Source of the DNA: Metarhizobium sp964253915
GTDB taxonomy: Bacteria; Pseudomonadota; Alphaproteobacteria; Rhizobiales; Rhizobiaceae
Reading direction: 5' to 3'
Assembly (NCBI RefSeq): GCF_964253915.1
Contig: NZ_CAXUSG020000017.1
Span: 25,194 to 89,193 of the forward strand
Length of the DNA stretch: 64,000 nucleotides
Shown here piece after piece: positions 44,857 through 53,505 of the stretch. The notes beneath the pieces are model-generated. The model worked only from the letters and a program-made list of their open reading frames with translations. It was not told where the DNA came from and made no database searches. Positions within the stretch are counted from its first letter, which is position 1; the number at the start of each line of letters is the position of its first letter. The position numbers and the translations under genes were made by a program.

Positions 44857-45123
44857 ATGGCACGCTTTGAAATTTCCAATTCCGAAATGGCCACCATGGG
44901 TGGCGAAAACCGCGCTGAAGTCTATTGCGAAATGGGACTGATGTATGCAACCGGCCGCGGCTGCGACATCGACCTCGTGGCGGCTCACAAATGGCTTAAC
45001 ATCGCGGCGATCAAGGGTTCCGAGCGCGCTGCCGAACTGCGCGCCGACCTGGCCTCGACGATGAGCAAGATGCAGCTCGCCGCCGCCCTTCGCGCTGCCC
45101 GCGAATGGATGACCCTGCACTAA
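44857..45123 (+). CDS. Small Sel1-repeat protein
   Basis: An 88-residue soluble protein that is essentially one Sel1-like repeat: EVYCEMGLMYATGRGCDIDL followed by VAAHKWLNIAAIKGSERAAE, then a helix with Met-rich surface. A CAGGGACAG sequence precedes the ATG, and the frame is open much further upstream, but the repeat starts here. Such single-repeat proteins may bind a partner protein. It is monocistronic with a strong terminator. Confidence 0.75.
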   Translation: MARFEISNSEMATMGGENRAEVYCEMGLMYATGRGCDIDLVAAHKWLNIAAIKGSERAAELRADLASTMSKMQLAAALRAAREWMTLH

Positions 45124-45222
45124 GCCCGCAACACCAAGCGGTACGAATTCCAGAACAAAAAGAAAAAGGCCCGGAGAGGGACGTCGGCGGGGACTTTTAG
45201 ACGGGGCCACGCTGACATATGC

Positions 45223-45268
45223 GAACCGCGACCGGCAGGGACAAGGCCGGCGCGGTTCCTTTGTTTTT
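45223..45268 (+). terminator. Rho-independent terminator of the Sel1 gene
   Basis: GAACCGCG...CGCGGTTC (45223-45230 and 45251-45258), with an inner CCGG/CCGG pair, followed by CTTTGTTTTT. Confidence 0.75.
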
Positions 45269-45271
45269 GGC

Positions 45272-46390
45272 TTAGAGCGCCTTCAGCACCTGCGGCAGCG
45301 CTTCGGCAAGCAGGTCGAGATCCTGATCCGGCCCGACGCTGATGCGGACGCAACGGTTCAGCGGTGCGACGCCCGGCATGCGGATGAAGACGCCGTGCTG
45401 CATCAACCCGTCGACGATGGCGCGGGCATGGACGCCGTCCCTGCCGCAGTCGATGGCGACGAAATTGGTTGCCGAGGACAAGGCCGACAGGCCGTTATCG
45501 GCGGCGATGGCCGCGATCCGCTCCCGCGCCCGTTTGATGTTGCCCACAACCTCACGAAGATAGGCCTGGTCTGCCAGTGCCGCCTGCGCCGCCACCATGC
45601 CGATGCGGTTCATGCCGAAATGATGGCGGATCTTGTCGAACGCCTGGATCGTGCCGGGCGTGCCAATGGCATAACCGACACGCGATCCGGCCAGCCCATA
45701 GGCCTTGGAGAAGGTGCGGGTGCGGATGACATTCGGCTGCTCGATCAGCGTCGCCATGGACGGCATGGCGATCGCCGGGCCGGTTTCGCAATAGGCTTCG
45801 TCGAGGATCATCAGGCAGGTTTCCGGCAGCGCCCGGGCAAAGGCGACGATATCGTCCGCCTCCCACCAGCTTCCCATCGGATTGTCCGGATTGGCGAAAT
45901 AGACGAGCGTCGCATCCTCGCGCTTCACCGCGTCGAGCAGGCCGTTCAGGTCTTCGCGATCGCCGGCATAAGGCACGGTCACCAGCCGGCAGCCAAAGCC
46001 GTTGGCATGGAAATTGAACGTCGGATAGGCGCCGAAGGAGGTAACGACCACCGAACCCGGATCAATGACAAGGCGAACGATCAGGCCGAGCAGGCTGTCG
46101 ATGCCTTCGCCGATGGCGATGTTATCAGCGCGGATGCCGAGATGGGCGGCGAGCGCCTGCTTCAGATCGTAGTTTTCGGGATCGTTATACTTCCAGGTCT
46201 CACCGGCGTGTTCGCGGATGGCGGCGAGCACCGAAGGCGCCGGGCCAAAACCGCTTTCGTTGGCGCCGATACGGGCCTTCACCGGAAGGCCGCGCTGGCG
46301 CTCGATGGCCTCCGGGCCGACAAAGGGAACTGTGGAAGGAAGGGCGCGGATCAGCGGCGTGAAGCGCGAGAAGGCGGACATTCGGGTCAT
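45272..46390 (-). CDS. PLP-dependent aminotransferase (HisC-like)
   Basis: A 372-residue fold-type I aminotransferase. The PLP lysine lies in RTFSKAYGLAGSRVGY, the Asn/Asp pair in ANPDNPMGSWW and LDEAYCE, and the C-terminal Arg in RMPGVAPLNRCVRIS. It resembles histidinol-phosphate aminotransferase, but the location away from his genes suggests a paralogue that may act on another amino acid. ATG 46390 is used; ATG 46381 is three codons downstream. The frame open to 46519 adds no conserved residues. Confidence 0.82.
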   Translation of the reverse strand: MTRMSAFSRFTPLIRALPSTVPFVGPEAIERQRGLPVKARIGANESGFGPAPSVLAAIREHAGETWKYNDPENYDLKQALAAHLGIRADNIAIGEGIDSLLGLIVRLVIDPGSVVVTSFGAYPTFNFHANGFGCRLVTVPYAGDREDLNGLLDAVKREDATLVYFANPDNPMGSWWEADDIVAFARALPETCLMILDEAYCETGPAIAMPSMATLIEQPNVIRTRTFSKAYGLAGSRVGYAIGTPGTIQAFDKIRHHFGMNRIGMVAAQAALADQAYLREVVGNIKRARERIAAIAADNGLSALSSATNFVAIDCGRDGVHARAIVDGLMQHGVFIRMPGVAPLNRCVRISVGPDQDLDLLAEALPQVLKAL

Positions 46391-46463
46391 TCCGGGCTGG
46401 TTGCAAATCGCGCCCACAATAGGTTCTTGCGCGCCCGAGGCAAGTGCCGTCCTGCGGTCACCG

Positions 46464-46823
46464 CTATTTTGCCGCCCCGGCAAAATCGGCGCGGACGATG
46501 CTGCGCACTGTTTCCTCATCGAGGATATCGATGAACTTCACGCCGACACGGTTGCCGTTACGATAGACTTCAGCGCAGCCGACGCGGGTGAGCAGTCCGA
46601 GGATATTGAGATAGTAGTGATCCGGCAGGCCGATGGTGGTGTGGACGGAAAAGCCGGCGCCGCCTTGCGAGATATCCGTTATCTGGCAACTGCGGATCGA
46701 CATGCCGGCAAGACAGGGGCGAACAGCTATCAGCCGCGCCGGTCTCCGAACCCGGAAACGTTCCCAATTCCGCTCTTCCGTCACTACACGAGGAGCGGCA
46801 ACTTGCGCGGCGGCACGGGACAT
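46464..46823 (-). CDS. PilZ-domain protein, c-di-GMP binding motifs present
   Basis: A 119-residue cyclic-di-GMP receptor candidate. The PilZ motif R-x-x-x-R is seen as ERFRVRR and the D-x-S-x-x-G motif as DISQGGAGF; the hydrophobic beta-barrel follows (YYLNILGLLTRVGCAEVYR). AAGGAGAA lies seven bases before ATG 46823, which decides the start over ATG 46895. It is probably independent of the aminotransferase gene and may read out c-di-GMP for motility or envelope functions. Confidence 0.82.
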   Translation of the reverse strand: MSRAAAQVAAPRVVTEERNWERFRVRRPARLIAVRPCLAGMSIRSCQITDISQGGAGFSVHTTIGLPDHYYLNILGLLTRVGCAEVYRNGNRVGVKFIDILDEETVRSIVRADFAGAAK

Positions 46824-46952
46824 TCGCTTCTCCTTGTCTCCAATGCGGTGAGCCTCGCACGAATAAATTTCAGCGAAATCAATGTATTCGTTCAAATTTT
46901 AGCGATGAGGGAAAGACAGGTGCTCGGGCAAGGAGCAGGAAGGGAAAAACGC

Positions 46953-46985
46953 AGCCGGCCGGACCCTGTCCAGGTCCGGCCGGCT
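46953..46985 (-). terminator. Terminator of the second PilZ gene
   Basis: A 13-base perfect stem (46953-46965 with 46973-46985, AGCCGGCCGGACC in the plus sense) lies 15 bases after the stop at 47000. On the minus strand it is followed by GCGTTTTT. Confidence 0.75.
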
Positions 46986-46999
46986 TCAAGCGGGTTGGT

Positions 47000-47353
47000 T
47001 TAATGGGTGGTGGTGTTGCCGAGGCGGATGACGTGGGTCAGAAATTCCTGGGCGATCAGCATGTTGAAGCCGACGGTCACGAACTCTTCTTCGCGGCTGA
47101 TGATGGTGCAGCCGATCTCATCCTTGATGCCGATGATTTCCAGGAAGAAGTTGTTGGGGAAGGTCAGATACGGGCTGACTTCCAGCAATGCCCCATAAAG
47201 CGAAATATGTCTGACGAGGCAGCGGATATGCGTCTTGGCGCTGAGGTGATGGCCGACGATGATGATGCGGCCCGGCCTGTCGACGACGAAATTCTGGAAT
47301 GCGCGCTCGGGGTGGTCGATGCGGCGGGGTGTGGTTCGCGGGTTCAGGGGCAT
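47000..47353 (-). CDS. PilZ-like protein with degenerate ligand motif
   Basis: A 117-residue PilZ-fold protein. The second PilZ motif is HISLYGALLEV, so the first Asp/Asn of D/N-x-S-x-x-G is His. A clear R-x-x-x-R is not visible (the N-terminus has PERAFQNFVVDRPGR). It may not bind c-di-GMP, or may act as a partner of the neighbouring PilZ protein. GGAGGG upstream selects ATG 47353. Confidence 0.7.
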   Translation of the reverse strand: MPLNPRTTPRRIDHPERAFQNFVVDRPGRIIIVGHHLSAKTHIRCLVRHISLYGALLEVSPYLTFPNNFFLEIIGIKDEIGCTIISREEEFVTVGFNMLIAQEFLTHVIRLGNTTTH

Positions 47354-47600
47354 GTGGCGACCCTCCGTTTCTCCTCCATGGGACTGCACCATAGCGCACG
47401 CAGCCTGAAGAGCCGTTTAGAAAACCGCTAAAACTGTCCGTATCACCTTGATACGCCTGCAAAGCCTGCGGGAAACACCAAATTAGGATGCAACGCTTGG
47501 TCTTCAACGGTAAAAAAATGAAAAAAATCATCCAGTCGAGTCATTGAAAGGCACCCGCCCATACGTAATAATCTGTAAATATATTGCCGGAGGGTTGGGC

Positions 47601-50600
47601 ATGTACATTCGACATTCACGTCGCTGGATGCCGCTGCTTTTCATTTCAGTTGCTGTGGTGGTTTTCCGCTTCGACGACGCCCTGGCTGCAAGCCGGGTCG
47701 CTCTTTTGATCGGCAACAGCAACTATAGTGAAACGAGTCAGCTGAAAAATCCAGCAAACGACATCGAACTGATGCGTTCATCGCTGGAAAGCGCAGGTTT
47801 TGACATGATTGAGACTGTGGTGGACCTGGATAGGTCCGCCATGGTCAAAGCGTTGCGAAATTTTGAGGACAAGGCGGAAGGTGCTGACGTTGCGGTCGTC
47901 TATTATTCCGGACACGGAATGGAGATGAACGGCCAAAACTACCTTCTGCCGGTCGACGCCAGGCTTCAGACCGACAAGGATGTCGAGGACGAGGCCGTGC
48001 CGCTCGACCGCGTGCAGCGCTCCATCGAAGGCGCCAAGCGACTGAAGCTGATCATTCTGGACGCCTGCCGTAACAATCCGTTCGTGCAGACGATGACCCG
48101 GTCGGTCGGCACACGCGCCGTGACCAAGGGCCTTGCCCGCGTCGAGCCGGAATCGGCCGATATGCTTATCGCCTTCGCCTCGAAGGCCGGCACGGTGGCG
48201 CTCGATGGCGATGGCGTCAACAGCCCCTTCGCCGAAGCGCTGTCGAAATATCTCGTCCAGCCGGGCGTCGATGTCCGTATTGCGCTGGGCAAGGTGCGTG
48301 ACGAGGTGGTGCAGGCCACCGATCGCAACCAGGAGCCGTTCGTTTACGGTTCGTTGGGTGGCGCGCAGATCTTCCTGAACATCAAGGAAGTCAACATCAA
48401 CGTCACGAACAACGGGACCACCGGTACCGAACAGCAGCAGCAGGTTTCGCCGAACGGCCAGTCGGAAGCGGCTGCCGACTGGCAGAATATCCGCGATCTC
48501 GCCGACAAGGATCTGCTGGACGCCTTCATTACCAAGCATGGCTCCGACCCGGTCTACAAGATGCTGGCCGAAAAGAAGCTCAAGCTTTTGGCCGAGGCAG
48601 AACAGACCAAGGGTCAGGATGCCTCCGAAATCGCGTGGGAAGCTCTCAAAGGCTCGACGGATGCGGCAGCGCTCACACGCTTCATCGAACGGTATCCGGA
48701 AAGCGGTCACAAGGCCGAAGCCGAGCAGCAGATCGCTTCGCTCGAGCCGCAGAAGGGGCTTTCCGTCAATGTCGAGCAGCAGCAGAGCCAGGCGGTGCGT
48801 GATTGCTACCTGCTCGCCGGCGAGCCGCAATCGCTGCCCGATTTCAACGGCGTGGCGTTTCTGAAGATCGATTCCACCCGGTCGTTGACTGCCTGCGCCC
48901 AGGCTGTCAACGAGAACCCGCAGGACGGCATGCTCGTTAACCTGCTGGGCCGTTCCTATGACGCAGGCCGAAACTACACCGAGGCGCGGCGCAACTACCA
49001 GAAGGCTGTGGATCTCGGCAACATGTACGCCCTGACCAACCTTGGCTGGTTCTCGGTCTACGGCACCGATGGCACGCTGGACGTCGAAGCCGGCCGCCAG
49101 ATGTTCGAAAAGGCATCGATCGCCGGCAACCACTACGGTCAGGCGTCTCTCGGCTGGCTGTATCGCGAAGGCTACGGCGGCGTTAAGCAGGATTATGCCG
49201 AAGCCCTGAAATGGTACGGCCAGGCTGCCAACCAGGGCAATGCCAACGCGCTCGCCAGCATGGGCTGGTTCTACCGCGAAGGCGTGGGCGTCACCCAGGA
49301 TTACGTCAAGTCGCTGGATTATTACCGTCAGGCGGCGGAGCGTGGCGATGCGAACGCCATCTCCTCGCTGGGATATGCCTACCAGAACGGTCTCGGCACG
49401 GCGCAGAATTATGCCGAAGCCAAGGCCTGGTACGAAAAGGGCACCAAGGCCGACGATTCCTATTCGATGGCATCGCTTGCCTGGCTCTACGATACCGGCA
49501 ATGGCGTGAAGCAGGATTACATCGAAGCGCGCTACTGGTATGAAAAGGCTGCGAATTCCGGCAGCACCTATGCCATGGGCAATCTGAGCCGACTTTACGA
49601 CTGGGGTCTCGGCACCAAGGCCGATCCCAAGGAAGCCGTTCGCTGGGCGGTTGCCGCGGTTGAAAGCAAGGATGCCGACAAGCTGACGGAACTCAAGCAG
49701 AAGCCCGAAAACTTCACCGAAGAGTTCCGCAAGGAGCTTCAGGGCCTGCTCAAGGAACGCAATCTGTTCAGCGGCAACCTTGACGGCATCTTCGGCAGCT
49801 CGACGGTGGCGGCTCTCGATGCGCTTGCCGCCGGCCGCACGGAGGTGGCTTCCACCGGCAGCAGCACGGTTTCCACGTCGACCGGGTTGCAGTCTTCGGG
49901 CACGACGAGCTCCAGCGAATCGGTGAAGCAGTGCTATGAACTGGCCGGAGAGCCGAATTCTCAGCCCGGTTTCAACGGGGTGCTGTTTGCAAAGATCGAC
50001 ACCGGCAAGGCTATCCCGGCCTGCAAGCAGGCGATTGCCGATGATGCCAGCGATCCCATGCTGGTGAACATGCTGGGCCGTGCCTACGACGCTGCGCAGA
50101 ACTACCCCGAAGCGCGGCGCTCCTACCAGCAGGCCATCGATGCCGGCAACCTGTACGCACTGACGAACCTTGCCTGGTTCTCGATCTACGGCACGGATGG
50201 CGCGCAGGATACCGACGCCGGCATGTCGATGTTCCGCAAGGCTGCCGAAGCCGGCAACGCCTATGCGCAGGCTTCGATCGCCTGGGTCTACCGCGAGGGT
50301 TATGCGGGCGTGACCAAGGACGTCAACGAAGCTGCCCGGTGGTACACACTGTCCGGGGAGCAGGGTTACGCCAACGCCATGGCTTCACTGGGCTGGATGC
50401 ATCGTGAAGGCGTCGGTCTGCCGCAGGACTATGCAAAATCGCTGGAATGGTATCGCAAGGCTGCCGACGCCGGTGATGTCAATGCCATGTCCTCGATGGG
50501 TTATGCCGTCCAGAATGGCCTGGGTACTGCAATCGACTTCAACGAGGCGCGCCGCTGGTACGAACTGGCCGCCAAGGAGAATGATTTTTACTCCGTCGCC

Positions 50601-50972
50601 TCTCTCGCCTGGCTTTATGAAAGCGGCAACGGTGTGAAGCAGGACTTTGCCGAAGCCCGTCGTCTCTACGAAGATGCCGCAAACGGTGGCAACGCTTATG
50701 CGATGGGCAATCTCTCGCGCCTCTACGATCAGGGGCTCGGGACACGTGCCGACCCGAAGCAGGCGGCTCGCTGGGCCGTGGCGAGCGTCGAGGGTGGCGA
50801 GCCGTCGAAGCGTGACGAGATGAAGACCTATCCCGGAAACTTCACTGCCCAGTTCCGTAAGGAAGTGCAGCGTCTGCTGAAGGAGCGGGGATATTATTCC
50901 GGTCCGGTTGACGGCGATTTCGGTGTCGCCACTCAGAATGCCATCGACAAACTGGCTGGCCAGAAGTCCTAA
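47601..50972 (+). CDS. Caspase-like protein with two tandem Sel1-repeat/peptidoglycan-binding-like modules
   Basis: A 1123-residue exported protein. A signal or anchor helix covers residues about 10-28 (MPLLFISVAVVVF). A caspase/metacaspase p20-like domain follows (SRVALLIGNSNY) with the catalytic dyad His105 (YYSGHGME) and Cys156 (LDACRNNPF). Residues about 399-746 are a module of Sel1-like repeats ending in a short peptidoglycan-binding-like tail (FSGNLDGIFGSSTVAALDAL). Residues 775-1123 are a second, closely related copy (tail YSGPVDGDFGVATQNAIDKL). A Ser/Thr-rich linker separates them. GGAGG precedes ATG 47601. The role is unknown; a proteolytic scaffold protein in the envelope is one guess. 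A strong terminator follows. Confidence 0.88.
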   Translation: MYIRHSRRWMPLLFISVAVVVFRFDDALAASRVALLIGNSNYSETSQLKNPANDIELMRSSLESAGFDMIETVVDLDRSAMVKALRNFEDKAEGADVAVVYYSGHGMEMNGQNYLLPVDARLQTDKDVEDEAVPLDRVQRSIEGAKRLKLIILDACRNNPFVQTMTRSVGTRAVTKGLARVEPESADMLIAFASKAGTVALDGDGVNSPFAEALSKYLVQPGVDVRIALGKVRDEVVQATDRNQEPFVYGSLGGAQIFLNIKEVNINVTNNGTTGTEQQQQVSPNGQSEAAADWQNIRDLADKDLLDAFITKHGSDPVYKMLAEKKLKLLAEAEQTKGQDASEIAWEALKGSTDAAALTRFIERYPESGHKAEAEQQIASLEPQKGLSVNVEQQQSQAVRDCYLLAGEPQSLPDFNGVAFLKIDSTRSLTACAQAVNENPQDGMLVNLLGRSYDAGRNYTEARRNYQKAVDLGNMYALTNLGWFSVYGTDGTLDVEAGRQMFEKASIAGNHYGQASLGWLYREGYGGVKQDYAEALKWYGQAANQGNANALASMGWFYREGVGVTQDYVKSLDYYRQAAERGDANAISSLGYAYQNGLGTAQNYAEAKAWYEKGTKADDSYSMASLAWLYDTGNGVKQDYIEARYWYEKAANSGSTYAMGNLSRLYDWGLGTKADPKEAVRWAVAAVESKDADKLTELKQKPENFTEEFRKELQGLLKERNLFSGNLDGIFGSSTVAALDALAAGRTEVASTGSSTVSTSTGLQSSGTTSSSESVKQCYELAGEPNSQPGFNGVLFAKIDTGKAIPACKQAIADDASDPMLVNMLGRAYDAAQNYPEARRSYQQAIDAGNLYALTNLAWFSIYGTDGAQDTDAGMSMFRKAAEAGNAYAQASIAWVYREGYAGVTKDVNEAARWYTLSGEQGYANAMASLGWMHREGVGLPQDYAKSLEWYRKAADAGDVNAMSSMGYAVQNGLGTAIDFNEARRWYELAAKENDFYSVASLAWLYESGNGVKQDFAEARRLYEDAANGGNAYAMGNLSRLYDQGLGTRADPKQAARWAVASVEGGEPSKRDEMKTYPGNFTAQFRKEVQRLLKERGYYSGPVDGDFGVATQNAIDKLAGQKS
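48795..49838 (+). repeat. Caspase gene Sel1-repeat module, copy 1
   Basis: About 348 codons (residues about 399-746) beginning VRDCYLLAGEP and ending at the LDALAAGR tail. Copy 2 (49923-50969) starts SVKQCYELAGEP and repeats the same order of elements: a Cys-containing linker, a GRxYDAxxNYxEARR tetratricopeptide-like unit, an YGTDG loop, five Sel1-like units and the peptidoglycan-binding-like tail. Confidence 0.85.
49923..50969 (+). repeat. Caspase gene Sel1-repeat module, copy 2
   Basis: About 349 codons (residues 775-1123) with the same order of subunits as copy 1. Differences are mostly substitutions without large gaps, so this is an old in-gene duplication. The two copies are separated by a low-complexity Ser/Thr linker (49839-49922). 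Confidence 0.85.
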
Positions 50973-50993
50973 AACAGACGTTCCTGCAGCTTC

Positions 50994-51026
50994 AAATAGC
51001 CCGGCCGCCCAGCGGCCGGGCTATTT
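50994..51026 (+). terminator. Rho-independent terminator of the caspase-like gene
   Basis: A 15-base perfect stem AAATAGCCCGGCCGC / GCGGCCGGGCTATTT (50994-51008 and 51012-51026) with a CCA loop, 21 bases after the stop. Confidence 0.85.
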
Positions 51027-51233
51027 GTTTCAAGGCCTGCGGCCAGGAAAAATGCGCGGCGCGCTTTGGCGGAAGCAATGGCGCAGCCCCATTCAGCTTT
51101 GACAGCGTTGACCTCGACAGTCCTTGCCGCTACGCCTTTGCCACTGCTGCCTTGCAAAACACCAAATCGGATTCGATCAAAGGGGACGGGCAGCCGGGGC
51201 GGGCATATCCGGCAGTGCCGGAAGGAGGAATAC

Positions 51234-52451
51234 GTGGCAGGCAGACTGGTTATCGTCGGGGCAGGGCAGGCTGGGTTTGCTCTTGCCGCGAAACTTAGGG
51301 CATTGAAGGACACGCGGCCGATCACCATGATCGGCATTGAAGAAAGCCTTCCTTATCAGCGGCCACCGCTTTCCAAAAAATACCTGCTGGGCGAAATGAG
51401 TTTCGATCGCCTGCTGTTCCGGCCGGAGCAGTGGTTCCACGACAACGATGTCGAGGTGCGCCTTTCCACCTGGGTCGAAAGGATCGATCGTGAGCAGCGC
51501 CAGGTGGTGATGCAGGATGGCTCGCGGATCGACTACGAGACCCTGGCACTCGCCACCGGCTCGACGCCGCGGCAACTGCCGGCCAGCGTCGGCGGTGAAC
51601 TGCGCGGCGTCTACGTCGCCCGCGACAAGCGCGATGCCGATCTCCTGACCGGCGAGATGCGTGCAGGCCGTCGCCTGCTGATTATCGGTGGCGGCTACAT
51701 CGGCCTGGAGGCCGCCGCTGTCGCTCGCCATCTCGGGCTGGAGGTGACGGTCATCGAAATGGCCGAGCGCATCCTGCAGCGCGTGGCGGCCAAGGAAACG
51801 GCCGATATCATGCGCACCATCCATCTTGGGCATGACGTGGTCATCCGCGAAGGCGTCGGCCTGACGAAGCTGATCGACACGAACGGCCATGTTTCGGGGG
51901 CGGAGCTATCCGACGGTTCGGTGATCGAGCTGGATTTCGTCATTGCCGGCATCGGTGTGACGCCGAACGACCAGCTTGCGAAGGAAGCGGGTCTCGACGT
52001 CGCCAACGGCATCGTCGTCGATGAATTTGCCCGCAGTTCCGATCCGGCCATCTATGCGATGGGCGACTGCGCCATGTTGCCGTGGAAAGGCATGCGCATC
52101 CGCCTGGAATCGGTGCAGAACGCCGTCGACCAGGCGGAGGCAGCTGCAGCGCTCATGGCCGGCGGTTCGGCGCCTTACGAGCCGAAACCGTGGTTCTGGT
52201 CGGATCAATACGATGTCAAGCTGCAGATTGCCGGCTTCAATCTCGGTTACGACGAGACGCTGCTGCGTCCTGGCGCCCGCGAAGGCAGCGCTTCCGTCTG
52301 GTATTTCAAGGCAGGAAAACTGATCGCCGTCGATGCCATCAATGATGCCCGCGCCTATGTCGCCGGCAAGAAGATGATCGAGAGCGGCATCACGCCGGAC
52401 AAGGCGCTGCTCGCCGATCCGGCGACCGACCTGAAACAATTGCTCGCATAA
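51234..52451 (+). CDS. FAD-dependent ferredoxin reductase (rhodocoxin reductase-like)
   Basis: A 405-residue flavoprotein of the ferredoxin-NAD reductase group. FAD site: LVIVGAGQAGFALAAKLRAL at the N-terminus; LATGSTPRQLP and YAMGDCAMLP mark the central FAD region; the NAD site is LLIIGGGYIGLEAAAVARHL. A near-ideal GGAAGGAGGAA upstream selects the GTG at 51234. A frame open upstream to 51066 has no conserved content. It transfers electrons from NAD(P)H to a ferredoxin, but no partner ferredoxin or oxygenase is nearby. Eleven bases separate it from the aldolase gene, so they are one operon. Confidence 0.88.
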   Translation: MAGRLVIVGAGQAGFALAAKLRALKDTRPITMIGIEESLPYQRPPLSKKYLLGEMSFDRLLFRPEQWFHDNDVEVRLSTWVERIDREQRQVVMQDGSRIDYETLALATGSTPRQLPASVGGELRGVYVARDKRDADLLTGEMRAGRRLLIIGGGYIGLEAAAVARHLGLEVTVIEMAERILQRVAAKETADIMRTIHLGHDVVIREGVGLTKLIDTNGHVSGAELSDGSVIELDFVIAGIGVTPNDQLAKEAGLDVANGIVVDEFARSSDPAIYAMGDCAMLPWKGMRIRLESVQNAVDQAEAAAALMAGGSAPYEPKPWFWSDQYDVKLQIAGFNLGYDETLLRPGAREGSASVWYFKAGKLIAVDAINDARAYVAGKKMIESGITPDKALLADPATDLKQLLA

Positions 52452-52462
52452 CAGGATTTCCC

Positions 52463-53263
52463 ATGCCCGCACCCAGGAATGGCCTGAAGGCCGCCATGCA
52501 GGACGGCCGGCCGCTGATCGGCCTGTGGCTCGCGATGGCCGATGCCTACGCCGCCGAGATCGCCGGCCGTGCCGGTTTCGACTGGCTCGTCATCGACGGT
52601 GAGCACGGCCCGAACGATATCCGTAGCATCATGCGGCAATTGCAGGTGCTCGAAGGCTTGCCGGTCGAGGTGGCCGTGCGCGCACCGATCGGCGAGACCT
52701 GGGTCATCAAGCAGCTGCTCGATATCGGCGCCCGGACGGTCCTCGTGCCGATGGTCGATTCCGCCGAGCAGGCCGAAGACCTCGTGCGCGCCACGCGGTA
52801 TCCACCCGCAGGCGTGCGCGGCGTCGGCGCGGCGATCGCGCGGGCGTCCTACTTCAACACTGTGCCCGACTACGTGCCGACCGCCAATGCGGAGGTCTGC
52901 CTGCTGGTGCAGGCCGAAAGTCGTGCGGCAATGGAGGATCTCGAACGGATCGCCGCGGTGGATGGCGTCGACGGTGTCTTCATCGGCCCGGCGGACCTTG
53001 CTGCCGACATGGGCCTGCTCGGCCAGGCCGATGCACCCGAGGTCCGTAAGGTGGTCGAAAAGGCGATCCGCACCATCCGCGCCGCCGGCAAGGCTGCCGG
53101 TATCCTGACACTCGACGAGACGGTCACCCGCCACTACAGGGATGTCGGTGCCAATTTGCTGGCGGTGGGCACGGATGTAACGACTTTTTCGGCGGCCCTG
53201 CGCGGCCTTGCCGCCTCGTTCACGGGTCGTGACAGCGGTGGCGGCTCCTCGAGCAGCTACTGA
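52463..53263 (+). CDS. HpcH/HpaI-family aldolase
   Basis: A 266-residue class II (metal-dependent) aldolase. The signature is the N-terminal LIGLWLAMADAYAAEIAGRAG, with the catalytic region FDWLVIDGEHGPND, VRAPIG and FIGPADLAADMG with the metal-binding Glu/Asp. It cleaves 4-hydroxy-2-oxo acids (such as 4-hydroxy-2-oxoheptanedioate) into pyruvate and an aldehyde. Downstream of the ferredoxin reductase, so a catabolic operon is suggested, but the other steps are not in the window. Confidence 0.9.
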   Translation: MPAPRNGLKAAMQDGRPLIGLWLAMADAYAAEIAGRAGFDWLVIDGEHGPNDIRSIMRQLQVLEGLPVEVAVRAPIGETWVIKQLLDIGARTVLVPMVDSAEQAEDLVRATRYPPAGVRGVGAAIARASYFNTVPDYVPTANAEVCLLVQAESRAAMEDLERIAAVDGVDGVFIGPADLAADMGLLGQADAPEVRKVVEKAIRTIRAAGKAAGILTLDETVTRHYRDVGANLLAVGTDVTTFSAALRGLAASFTGRDSGGGSSSSY

Positions 53264-53274
53264 AGCATTTCCAG

Positions 53275-53294
53275 CCGAAGCGAAATCGCTTCGG
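53275..53294 (+). repeat. Hairpin resembling a rhizobial intergenic repeat
   Basis: CCGAAGCG (53275-53282) pairs with CGCTTCGG (53287-53294), extending to a ninth A-T pair inside. It is preceded by AGCATTTCCAG, a start I associate with a short palindromic element common in rhizobial intergenic DNA. It lies 12 bases after the aldolase stop, so it may act as a 3' end signal. The link to a repeat family is from memory and was not tested. Confidence 0.4.
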
Positions 53295-53505
53295 TGTCGG
53301 ACAGCGCTCCAATTGCCGAAAGACGGTGGCTTCGGCCGCCAAGGGTTCATTCTCTTTGAACCGATTGCCTCCCCAGGCGTTTATCCCAGGCATGCCACGG
53401 CATGGCGCCCATTTGCGGACGTCGTGGCGCGTCCATTGCAAGGGGTAACCCGATGTCATGAGCGCGCCATGAACGGCGCCTTGTGTCGCAGGAGAGGACG
53501 GTAGG

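Noticed and set aside
47544..47600. N-terminal extension of the caspase-like gene
   Set aside because: GGAGG directly before ATG 47601 and the signal helix after it favour the shorter start.
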